A stretch of 64,000 bases of DNA from Odoribacter splanchnicus DSM 20712. Its GTDB lineage: Bacteria; Bacteroidota; Bacteroidia; Bacteroidales; Marinifilaceae. The DNA lies in the NCBI RefSeq assembly GCF_000190535.1, contig NC_015160.1, positions 4,278,001-4,342,000 of the forward strand, read 5' to 3'. Below, one piece after another: positions 46,248-54,461 of this stretch; position 1 is the stretch's first letter, and each line of letters begins with the position of its first letter. Under the pieces are notes generated by a model that worked only from the letters and a program-made list of their open reading frames with translations, was not told the origin of the DNA and ran no database searches. Position numbers and translations under genes: made by a program.

Positions 46248-47002
46248 TGTTTCAAAATCATTGTACCGCATAAGGAGTCGAAACGGATGTTTTCATTTTG
46301 GAAAAGTCTGTCAATGTATCCGCTTTTCTGCATTTCAGACGCGGTCAAGCAACTTAAATTCGGGGTATCTAACAATGCTATCGAATCGCACATGGACAAC
46401 GCGATGTCAAGTTCATGTGTCGAGAACATGATACATTTTTTCTCGTCGTGGACAAGCCTACGAAGCAACGCCACAAGTTCGTAGCGATTAGGCATGTCAA
46501 GAAAGGAAGTCGGTTCATCAAGGAGAATGATAGGAGTATCCTGTGCCAATGCACGAGCAATCATCACACGCTGGCATTCGCCATCCGACATTTTATCCAT
46601 CGTGCGGTTTGCATAAGCCTCCATTCCCACCGAAATGAGCGATTGCATGACTATCTCCTTATCTGTTTCTTGCATCCTACCTATCCAGTTGGTATAAGGA
46701 GCACGGCCTATGGCTACGACATCCTTGCACCGCAGGTTGGCGATGCGCGTGCGCTCGGTCGTGACGACAGCCAGCGTTTTTGCCATATCTTCGGTTTTCA
46801 TGCAGGCGATGTCGTGCCCGTCGAGAATGATTTTTCCGGAATAACACCGGTTCAGACCGGCTATGGCGCGGAGCAACGTCGATTTTCCTGTCCCGTTTCT
46901 TCCGATAAGGGCTGTCAGTTGACCTTTTTTTATCGTGGCATTTACCTCGTGGAGCAACGAGTTTTCTTTGTAACCTATGGAAAAATGCTGTAATTCTATC
47001 AT
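46244..47002 (-). CDS. btuD: BtuD, cobamide ABC transporter ATPase
   Basis: 252 residues from ATG 47002 (MIELQHFSIGYKENSLLHEV), overlapping the btuC stop. Walker A GRNGTGKST, signature MSDGECQR, Walker B PIILLDEPTSFLD and STHEL are all present. Very similar along the whole length to the protein at 42092-42850, so one function is duplicated on the element. Partner genes btuC and btuF precede it on the same strand. Confidence 0.95.
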   Translation of the reverse strand: MIELQHFSIGYKENSLLHEVNATIKKGQLTALIGRNGTGKSTLLRAIAGLNRCYSGKIILDGHDIACMKTEDMAKTLAVVTTERTRIANLRCKDVVAIGRAPYTNWIGRMQETDKEIVMQSLISVGMEAYANRTMDKMSDGECQRVMIARALAQDTPIILLDEPTSFLDMPNRYELVALLRRLVHDEKKCIMFSTHELDIALSMCDSIALLDTPNLSCLTASEMQKSGYIDRLFQNENIRFDSLCGTMILKQ

Positions 47003-47979
47003 GCGGTGATGGATTTGTTGCGTAAAACCACCCATACGACGATTGGGATTCCCAATAGAGCTGTAATGGCGTTGATCGGCAAGGTGAATATTTTAGAAAT
47101 GATGTCGCAAAGAAGCAATATCGATGCTCCCGAAAGAATTGTTCCGGGCAGAAGGACATGATGATCGCTATTTTGGAAAAGCATTCTTGTGACATGAGGC
47201 ATAGCGAGACCTATGAAACCTATCGGACCGCAAAAAGCGGTTATCGTTCCGGCGAGCAGCGTTGTCGAGAGAAACAACAGGCTGCGTGAACGCCGAATAT
47301 TCAGTCCCATTGTTACGGCATATTCCTCTCCGAACAGCAGGAGGTTAAGCGGTTTGATGGTCAGTACCGCCAACAGCAGTCCGGCAAACACCGATGGAAC
47401 AAGAATCAGAAGTTGTCCGGAGGTGACGTCACCCAAAGCCCCCATCGTCCAAATGACAAAGGCTTTCAGCGATTCCTCTTTGCTGAGGTACTGCAATATC
47501 TGCACGACAGCACCTACGCCCGATGAGAACATCATGCCCAGAATCAGGATTACCATGATGTCTTTTATTCGCTGTCCGACGGCAGTTATCACGAGCAACA
47601 CGACAGCCGCACCCACCCACGCTGCTCCGGCAATGCCTATTGATGAACCGATCCCGGCAAGTACCACAAGTGCCACACCGAGACTTGCACCGGAACTGAT
47701 GCCAAGGACATAGGGACCGGCAAGAGGATTACGGAAGAGGGTCTGCATCTGAAGACCGCTGACCGATAAGGCAGCCCCGGCCAACAGTGCCACTATAGCT
47801 TTTATGAGGCGTATGTTGAGTACGATTTTTTCCGTGGCACGGGAACAATTTCCCCCGGTCAGTGCTGCCCATACATCGCGGATCGGAATGTTGACAGCTC
47901 CCACGGCCAAGTCCAGTAAAAAAAGACCGACCGTGAGCGTAATCAATATGGAGAATAATATAGTCGAACGGGAACGCAT
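46999..47979 (-). CDS. btuC: BtuC, cobamide ABC transporter permease (FecCD family)
   Basis: 326 residues, the same length as the copy at 41115-42095, with matching motifs (LFRNPLAGPYVLGISSGASL, CGPIGFIGLAMPHVTRMLFQ). About ten transmembrane helices. The start abuts the btuF stop. Differences from the other copy are scattered (for example DVTSGQLLILVPSVFAGLLL against DVTFNQLAILIPSIIAGLLL), indicating true divergence rather than a recent duplication. Confidence 0.95.
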   Translation of the reverse strand: MRSRSTILFSILITLTVGLFLLDLAVGAVNIPIRDVWAALTGGNCSRATEKIVLNIRLIKAIVALLAGAALSVSGLQMQTLFRNPLAGPYVLGISSGASLGVALVVLAGIGSSIGIAGAAWVGAAVVLLVITAVGQRIKDIMVILILGMMFSSGVGAVVQILQYLSKEESLKAFVIWTMGALGDVTSGQLLILVPSVFAGLLLAVLTIKPLNLLLFGEEYAVTMGLNIRRSRSLLFLSTTLLAGTITAFCGPIGFIGLAMPHVTRMLFQNSDHHVLLPGTILSGASILLLCDIISKIFTLPINAITALLGIPIVVWVVLRNKSITA

Positions 47980-49119
47980 CTATTTCAGTTGCTTGTAATA
48001 CACACACTCTTCCTGCACCAGTTCAGGATGGAATATCTTCACGAGGTCGCGGAGCACGATGTCAGGATTCACGACGGCAGACTCGTAATAGTCGTTACCC
48101 CCGGCTGTGTTGGTACGGGCGTTGTTGTTATACACCTCTCCATTTTTGAAACATCGGGTATCGGTGAATTTCGGACATGATGCCTTCAAGTCGTCAAGGG
48201 AGTTCGCCATTCCCACGTTCAGCCACATGTCCGCATCCGACGCGAGCAGATATGCTTCTTCTAAGTCAATGGGGATAGAAGCGTTTCCCGTGTTCTTCTG
48301 GTAGATATAGCGGCCTCCCGCATCAGTAATCAAGCGGGCTGCATAACTTTGGGTTGAAGGCATGAACCACGAGTCGCCATAGGGAACATTAAGCATAACC
48401 GAAGGAGTGCCGAGGGTACTGTCGGCCACTTTCTTTTTCAAGGCGTTGTATCTGACCGGGATTGCGGCAAAGGCTTTTTCACCCTTCTCACGTTTTCCTG
48501 TGACTTCTGAAAGCACTACCATCCATTCGGCCTTGCCGAGAGGCGACTCTTCAAGATAATCGCCGACATACATGAACGGTATGTCGAGTTCTTCGAGTTT
48601 GCTTTCCATTGCGCTTGCGCCGTTCACCCCATAGAGCAGAACGAGGTCGGGATCGAGCGAGAGCAGCAACTCGTAGTTGATGTTCCCTTCATAGCCGACA
48701 TCGCCAATACTGTCGCGGCGGGCTTGGATGTCTGGGTTGGAAATGTAGTCGATTCCCGAAACGCCGGTTATACACCGGACTTCACCGATTGCGTCAAGCA
48801 TGGCGATATGAGTGGAAGACATCGCCACGATGCGTTTGGCGTCTCCTTTGAGTACCTGTCCTGCAAACCCTTCGGGAACCTCTTCACCGTTGCGGACGAT
48901 AAACAGCCATGTGGTTACACTGTCCGCTCCCTGCCAGGGATTCCTGACGGTTATCAGTACGCTTTCCTTCCCGCCCGCCCCTTTGATGTCGAAGCCGGAG
49001 GCATATTCGGGAGCATAAAGCAGCAGGTTGAAATCATTGATTTTTGAGCTTTTGTTGTGGCAGCCTGTAAATGCCAGAGAAAGCAACAAAATCAGGCTTA
49101 AATTCTTTAATGCGTTCAT
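47980..49119 (-). CDS. btuF: BtuF-like periplasmic cobamide-binding lipoprotein
   Basis: 379 residues: signal MNALKNLSLILLLSLAFTGC, then the same extended N-terminal region and class III binding-protein fold as 39981-41114 (GYEGNINYELLLSLDPDLVL, VPYGDSWFMPSTQSYAARLI). Residues expected around the ligand cleft are shared. It lies 11 bases after btuB and directly before btuC in operon 2. Confidence 0.9.
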   Translation of the reverse strand: MNALKNLSLILLLSLAFTGCHNKSSKINDFNLLLYAPEYASGFDIKGAGGKESVLITVRNPWQGADSVTTWLFIVRNGEEVPEGFAGQVLKGDAKRIVAMSSTHIAMLDAIGEVRCITGVSGIDYISNPDIQARRDSIGDVGYEGNINYELLLSLDPDLVLLYGVNGASAMESKLEELDIPFMYVGDYLEESPLGKAEWMVVLSEVTGKREKGEKAFAAIPVRYNALKKKVADSTLGTPSVMLNVPYGDSWFMPSTQSYAARLITDAGGRYIYQKNTGNASIPIDLEEAYLLASDADMWLNVGMANSLDDLKASCPKFTDTRCFKNGEVYNNNARTNTAGGNDYYESAVVNPDIVLRDLVKIFHPELVQEECVYYKQLK

Positions 49120-49130
49120 ATTGATGCAGA

Positions 49131-51209
49131 TTATCGTTTACTATTTTTGTTTTTTCCGAACTTGGGTGTTATGCCGATGAATATCTCGAAATTGATGCCC
49201 GGCATGGGACGGGACAATACGGAAAGGTATTCTTCATCGAACAGGTTGTTGATGCTGCCCTTTAGCGACAGATCGGCCCATCGGAAAGAGAGCTGTTTTT
49301 CCAGTGTCACGTTATTCATGAAGTAAGGGGGCAGATAGCCCGTCAGGGTATAGTCATTACTCGACATGGTATAACGCTGGCTGTAATAACACCATTTGTA
49401 AAGCAGGCTCCATGTCCGCCATGACAGACGTCCGGTCACCGTTGCGGAAAACTCCGGCACGTATGGCAACTGTTTGCCGACGGATTGGTCTGCCGGACTC
49501 ATCGGTTCGCTCTCGTTGATCGAGGGAGTCCACGAGAAAGTTCCGTTCATATCCAGTTTCCAGTCCTTTCCGAGCATTATATCAAGGTGGGCGTTGGTCT
49601 CTGCCCCGTAAGCATGTACCTTTTTGAGGTTTCTGGGGGAGAAGAATCCCTTGGTTGTGGGTAGCCAGATGATCCAGTCGTCGATGTGCGAATCGAACCA
49701 GTTGATACCACCGCTCAAAGCATATACATTTTCTTTCCCCACCGAGAACGACAACCCCACGTCGTATGTGAAGCCGTGCTCGCTTTTCAGGTCGGGATTA
49801 CCGCCCGGCAGAAAATAGAGGTCGTTCAGCGTGGGAAAACGGTAGTTCCGGGAGATGGATGCTTTCGCCACGATATTGCCTTTTTTCGACAGTACCCCGT
49901 CGATGAAGAAAGCCGGGATAACCGGGGCCCATTCCGTACCGAACATATCCTCGCGAAGGACAAGCGAGGCGGCAAAACGATCGACAGGCCGCCATTTCGC
50001 AGAAACGGAACCGGAAAACTCGACACGTCCCTTGTCATACCCGACAACAGCCTTGTTACCTTCCTGCGAGATGATATTTTTGTCCGCGCTTTCCACCAAA
50101 TGCTGGTGTACGGAAACACCGGCCGTGAACAGCCATTTCTCTGAAGGAGCATAATCCCCGTCCGCACTTCCGTAGAACGTGTTAATCTTACTGCGTGAGC
50201 GGGTCATCGAAGCCATTTCGCCGTTTCCCTTGTCCCGCTTGTAATCATAGGCCATCCATGTGTGTATATAGCCGCCTTTTACACCGACCTTCCATTTCTC
50301 CCGCACGCGATCCCACGAGAGGACGCCGCGAAACGTCTGCTCCCTTTGGCGGTTCTCGAAGTCCATGTCGTTCCCGTAATCCGTGCTGAGCATCGCCAGT
50401 TCCCGGTTGGAATTGATATACCAGGCGTTTAGCCCGAACTTGTCGCCTTCGCCCGTGTTATAATAAATTTCCTGCAAGACGTGCAGATCCTTATAAGCCC
50501 CGCTGCGGTTGCGTTCCGTCGGGTAATAGGAACCGATGATGTTCTTGTCCTCGTCATAGATGTTTTCCTTCTTGTCCCGGTTTCGGTATTTGTAGTCGTT
50601 GGGGGAAGAGGAATACACCACACGGGTGGAGGACTGCCAGTGTTTGTCACCGTAGGTCAGGCGGAGAAACTCGTCGAACGTGCTGAACGACCCCACTCCC
50701 TGCACGTACTGCAACCCGAACCCTTCATGGTTGGCCGGAGAAGTGGAGAGCCTGACCAGACCACCCAAGCCGCCGCCCGTTTCGTTTACCGATGACGTTC
50801 CGTGCAGCAGCGAGGCATCATCGATAAAGTAAGAAGGGATGGTGGAAAAATCCGTCATGCCCAGCATCGGGTTGTTAATGCGCATACCATTCCACGTCAC
50901 TTGGGTATGCGAGGGAGAGGTACCCCGGAAAGCCACGGTGGATAACGTGGCGCGTCCGTAGTTCTTGACAAAAACGGATGAGTTGAATGTCAGCACATCG
51001 GCCATAGACAAGGCGATGTTCTCTTTCATGGCGATGGAATCGAAACGGGTTCGTTGCACGCCTATATCCTTCATAGGTCGTTTGCCCACCACCGTAACCT
51101 CCGGAAGACGTAGTACCCTTTTGGTAATGCTGACGGAATTTTTCTGCTGGGCGGCAAGCAGAAAGGGCAGGCTTACCCCCACGAACAATAGAATAAGATG
51201 TCTTTTCAT
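49131..51209 (-). CDS. btuB: BtuB, TonB-dependent cobalamin receptor
   Basis: 692 residues from ATG 51209 (MKRHLILLFVGVSLPFLLAA), with a good ribosome-binding site (AAGGAGGA) in the 18-base gap after btuG. TonB-box-like PEVTVVGKRPMKDIGV, plug motifs LSTVAFRGTSPSHTQVTWNG and ETGGGLGGLV, barrel end FEIFIGITPKFGKNKNSKR. It is closely similar to the copy at 37880-39970. It would bring cobamides across the outer membrane together with the BtuG encoded just upstream. Confidence 0.92.
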   Translation of the reverse strand: MKRHLILLFVGVSLPFLLAAQQKNSVSITKRVLRLPEVTVVGKRPMKDIGVQRTRFDSIAMKENIALSMADVLTFNSSVFVKNYGRATLSTVAFRGTSPSHTQVTWNGMRINNPMLGMTDFSTIPSYFIDDASLLHGTSSVNETGGGLGGLVRLSTSPANHEGFGLQYVQGVGSFSTFDEFLRLTYGDKHWQSSTRVVYSSSPNDYKYRNRDKKENIYDEDKNIIGSYYPTERNRSGAYKDLHVLQEIYYNTGEGDKFGLNAWYINSNRELAMLSTDYGNDMDFENRQREQTFRGVLSWDRVREKWKVGVKGGYIHTWMAYDYKRDKGNGEMASMTRSRSKINTFYGSADGDYAPSEKWLFTAGVSVHQHLVESADKNIISQEGNKAVVGYDKGRVEFSGSVSAKWRPVDRFAASLVLREDMFGTEWAPVIPAFFIDGVLSKKGNIVAKASISRNYRFPTLNDLYFLPGGNPDLKSEHGFTYDVGLSFSVGKENVYALSGGINWFDSHIDDWIIWLPTTKGFFSPRNLKKVHAYGAETNAHLDIMLGKDWKLDMNGTFSWTPSINESEPMSPADQSVGKQLPYVPEFSATVTGRLSWRTWSLLYKWCYYSQRYTMSSNDYTLTGYLPPYFMNNVTLEKQLSFRWADLSLKGSINNLFDEEYLSVLSRPMPGINFEIFIGITPKFGKNKNSKR

Positions 51210-51227
51210 TTTTGTCCTCCTTCCTCG

Positions 51228-52301
51228 TTATTTCCAGCAGAAAGCTCCCGGAATGATTCCCACGTAAAATTCATCGATCAGCTTGCCTTGCGGCGAATAG
51301 CGATACACGATACCTTGTTGCTGGTAATCAATAGCGTCGGCCACATATACCTCCCCGTTGTTGGGATTGACCGTAAGGCCGTAGTATTTGGTGTCCCGAA
51401 ACTCCAGAAAAGGCCGGACGGGAACACGGTCGGCTTCCACCGGCATTCGCCAAATATCGTTGTTGATCCAGTAAAGTGTATCCCGTGTACCGTTGAGCTG
51501 GACTTCCGAAGGCCAGTCGCCCAGCTTAAACTTGAACTGTTTCTCTACGGTGAAAGTCTCGGCGTCTATACGATAGAGAGACGGTGCCTCGTAACCGTAT
51601 GGGCTGCCCTCGTAACCGCCATCCGTGATGGTCCACATCTTGTTGTATTTGTCCATGACCAGCGAAGTAGGTTGTATGCCGATGGTCAGTTCGTCCACGA
51701 CCTTGTCCGTCTCCGTGTCGATTTTCAGGATGCGGTTCTGGTACGACCAGCAGTTCACATAGACGTACTTGCCGTATTGTACCATTTGTTCGGTGGAACC
51801 CGATTCCATGTCCATGTCTGGACATTCGATATAGCCGGTAATCTCGTATGTCTTGGGGTTGATGATGAAGATACGGTAGTCCCATATCTGCGTCACATAG
51901 GCTTTCTCATCCGACAGAAAATGGATATACCGGGGTGAGGTGAAACCTGTGATACGGCCCACTTCCTTGAAAGTATTGATGTCGATGGCGAAAATCACAT
52001 GCGAGTTGTTCACCACGATCCAGCCTATACCGTCCCGGATAACCATAGACTGGGCCACATCGCCCAACTTGAACCCGTTGGCACGGTAAAACACTTCATT
52101 CTCCACTTCGCACGTGGCGGGATCGTAGTAGGAAAGCGTGGCATTGCTGTACTGGAAATTCCCCTCGTTGGTAATGAAAAGACCAGAGGCCGATACAGAG
52201 AAATCTTCCATCTCTCCGTAATCCCATTTCATGCAACTGCCGAAAACTGGCAGGCAGAAAAGAAAAAGGCAAATCCGTTGTATTGTTCTGCTCATTGTCA
52301 T
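51228..52301 (-). CDS. btuG: BtuG, surface B12-binding beta-propeller lipoprotein
   Basis: About 355 residues. I place the start at ATG 52301 or 52295 (MSRTIQRICLFLFCLPVFGS then the lipid-anchored Cys), since the longest frame begins inside a terminator hairpin. The mature sequence starts CMKWDYGEMEDFSVSASGLF and is nearly the same as the BtuG at 36802-37866 (YGKYVYVNCWSYQNRILKID, ITDGGYEGSPYGYEAPSLYR). It acts with BtuB at the surface. A strong terminator lies directly upstream, so expression may depend on readthrough or a nearby promoter. Confidence 0.9.
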   Translation of the reverse strand: MTMSRTIQRICLFLFCLPVFGSCMKWDYGEMEDFSVSASGLFITNEGNFQYSNATLSYYDPATCEVENEVFYRANGFKLGDVAQSMVIRDGIGWIVVNNSHVIFAIDINTFKEVGRITGFTSPRYIHFLSDEKAYVTQIWDYRIFIINPKTYEITGYIECPDMDMESGSTEQMVQYGKYVYVNCWSYQNRILKIDTETDKVVDELTIGIQPTSLVMDKYNKMWTITDGGYEGSPYGYEAPSLYRIDAETFTVEKQFKFKLGDWPSEVQLNGTRDTLYWINNDIWRMPVEADRVPVRPFLEFRDTKYYGLTVNPNNGEVYVADAIDYQQQGIVYRYSPQGKLIDEFYVGIIPGAFCWK

Positions 52302-52313
52302 TCGGATAAAAAA

Positions 52314-52339
52314 GAGTACCCGAATCATTACGGGTACTC
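52314..52339 (-). terminator. Intrinsic terminator upstream of btuG in operon 2
   Basis: On the minus strand a perfect 9-bp stem (GAGTACCCG with CGGGTACTC) around an 8-base loop is followed by a run of six T. It lies 17 bases after the stop of the L-domain gene and 13 or 19 bases before the btuG start, depending on which ATG is used. It should limit transcription into btuG-btuD. No equivalent is present in operon 1. Confidence 0.85.
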
Positions 52340-52356
52340 TGGTTAAGGTATAAGGT

Positions 52357-54447
52357 TTAATCCTGCTGCGTATATTGTTTGTCCTTCATATTTTGGAAGG
52401 TTGGGTTATACCCACATTTCGTCACGCTCCAACTTTCCCCCGTAATCATTCCGTTTTCTATAAACTTGCCGAAGAAAGTGTAGTCGGTAAATTTCGTCAA
52501 ACCGTCAAAAACAACCCCATGCAAGGTCTCCAACTTCTCCATGGAAAGTGTTTCCTGAGAAAGAGAAGTCGCACTTTTTATCTGTAGCGTACCATCTATA
52601 GTCTGTAATTTATCACAAGTAATGCCTGTTGCTTTATTAACGAACAACCCTTCACCTCCTACGTGAAGCAATTCCGGAATATCCAGCGATTTACTTTGTA
52701 AAGATATTGCTAACGAACCCCCTCCCTCTTTATAATATACAGGAGAAGCTGAACAACAAACTTTGGATAGTAAGGGCAAGTTACAACTGGTAAAATTTCC
52801 AGATAAATAGAACTGTCCTCCCACTTCTTTCAAGACTGGCATTGTGATTGAAGCAAACATGGGTATTTGGATATATCCATATCCATCTATGATTTCCAAG
52901 TCGGGAAATTTGGCATTGCTTCGCATTTGGCCTGTCACATTTAGATTTCCATATACATGTTGAATTGTCGATATGGTATAATCGATATTGTTGGTGGTTG
53001 GCTTACAAGTGAAGTCTTTGATATTCTTGAACGTGATTTCAGGGAACTTATTATTCGTGAGACTGGTGATGACAAAATTTACATTTGACAAATCTTCGGC
53101 TGTTTCAATTTTGGAGAGCTGCACCTTGTTTATAATTTCAATCTGGGGCGCTGTTTCTCCGAAGGTTTCAAATCGGGCGTTCGGCAACAGCAGTGTTCCG
53201 CTCACATCTTCAAGATAATCCAGCGTGATGCTTCCAAGTGTGGTGATCTTGCTCCAGTCGGGAAGTTGTTTGAGTGCCGTGAAATTCTTTATCTTTATCT
53301 GTCCCTTTATCGTTGTCAGTTTGTCCATTCCACCGAAAGCCTGAAGCACGTCATTTCGTTGGGGAACAAAACTACCGGTAGGAGGAGCTTCCATATTGGC
53401 TTCCATAATAATACTTCCGTTTACTGTTTCGATTTCCGGAAGGTTGATGGTTTCCAACATCACGGGGACGGTATGGAAATCAAGGCCACCGGTCTCTTTC
53501 AGCTTAAGGAAGCTCATGGAAGTCAGCTTGGCAAGATTGTTTACGGACAAGACCCCTCCGACACTTGTCAGTTCCGGTATTTCCAAAGACGCAATCGAAC
53601 CGGCTGCTGTGTTCTCTTCATTGAGTCCTTGAAGATTCAGATCCTGACCTACAGTAGTCAGAACCGGAAACTCAAAACTCTGTAACGACGACGCATTGAA
53701 CATCACGCTTCCTTCAATAGTTGCCAGTTTCTCGAATAGGACATACGTCACTTGGTCGTTATATACCGATATGTCTCCGGAGAGCGTTTCCAATGCTTTC
53801 ATGGAAATCATGTGAAGTTCCGTAGCTTTCGAGGCGACATCGGTCGAACCTACCTGTAAACCTCCGGCAGAAACGATATTATCCAACCCTGTCAAGTCTG
53901 CACCGTTGTAACTGTTACGAATGACAATGTTGCCAGTAACCTCTTTCAAAGATGCCAATGCAGATATGTCAGTGATTTTTTCTGCCTCTTCCGCATCAGA
54001 GCCGATAATCAGGTTCCCTTTGACAACGGTTGTTTTGGTTGCGGCAAAAGAAGCTACCTCCTCGGTGGTCTTCAACTCCACATCTCCGTCAGATTCTATC
54101 TCGCTTTTCACGACCTTATAGGTATATTCGCGGGCATCTCCGTTATAGGATGTCACCCGGAAGGTTCGTTCGTTATCCCAGTCCGTTACCGTTTCAAGAG
54201 CAGGTATGATTGTTGCAGAAGTTGTGTACTTGAATTCCACTTCGGCGTTGTTCAGCGATACCGTATAGGGAACGGTTATTGTTACTGTATTGTCCGTAAT
54301 GTCGGCCGTGTACGATTTCCCGTCCACGGTCATCACGACCGATGTGATGAAATTTTCATCTGCATCTTCAGGTATAATTTCATCGTTTTTGTCACACGCT
54401 CCCAAAAAGAACAAGGATAGGAGCATGGGAAGAAAATAAATTTTCAT
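52357..54447 (-). CDS. L-domain/LRR-like repeat lipoprotein of B12 operon 2
   Basis: 696 residues with lipobox FLGACDKNDE (~19). A DUF5018-like beta domain comes first (VVMTVDGKSYTADITDNTVT, TVTDWDNERTFRVTSYNGDA). A long beta-solenoid of about 22-residue repeats follows (LEIPELTSVGGVLSVNNLAK, LPEIETVNGSIIMEANME). It has the same layout as 34562-36784 but is more diverged than the transport genes, as expected for a surface-exposed part. Probably an accessory or partner-binding protein of the B12 capture system. Confidence 0.75.
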   Translation of the reverse strand: MKIYFLPMLLSLFFLGACDKNDEIIPEDADENFITSVVMTVDGKSYTADITDNTVTITVPYTVSLNNAEVEFKYTTSATIIPALETVTDWDNERTFRVTSYNGDAREYTYKVVKSEIESDGDVELKTTEEVASFAATKTTVVKGNLIIGSDAEEAEKITDISALASLKEVTGNIVIRNSYNGADLTGLDNIVSAGGLQVGSTDVASKATELHMISMKALETLSGDISVYNDQVTYVLFEKLATIEGSVMFNASSLQSFEFPVLTTVGQDLNLQGLNEENTAAGSIASLEIPELTSVGGVLSVNNLAKLTSMSFLKLKETGGLDFHTVPVMLETINLPEIETVNGSIIMEANMEAPPTGSFVPQRNDVLQAFGGMDKLTTIKGQIKIKNFTALKQLPDWSKITTLGSITLDYLEDVSGTLLLPNARFETFGETAPQIEIINKVQLSKIETAEDLSNVNFVITSLTNNKFPEITFKNIKDFTCKPTTNNIDYTISTIQHVYGNLNVTGQMRSNAKFPDLEIIDGYGYIQIPMFASITMPVLKEVGGQFYLSGNFTSCNLPLLSKVCCSASPVYYKEGGGSLAISLQSKSLDIPELLHVGGEGLFVNKATGITCDKLQTIDGTLQIKSATSLSQETLSMEKLETLHGVVFDGLTKFTDYTFFGKFIENGMITGESWSVTKCGYNPTFQNMKDKQYTQQD

Positions 54448-54461
54448 ACTTGTAATTTTTA

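Noticed and set aside
52295..52328. Start of the operon 2 btuG at 52328
   Set aside because: That codon lies within the terminator hairpin, and translation from it would add an unusual leader before the signal peptide.
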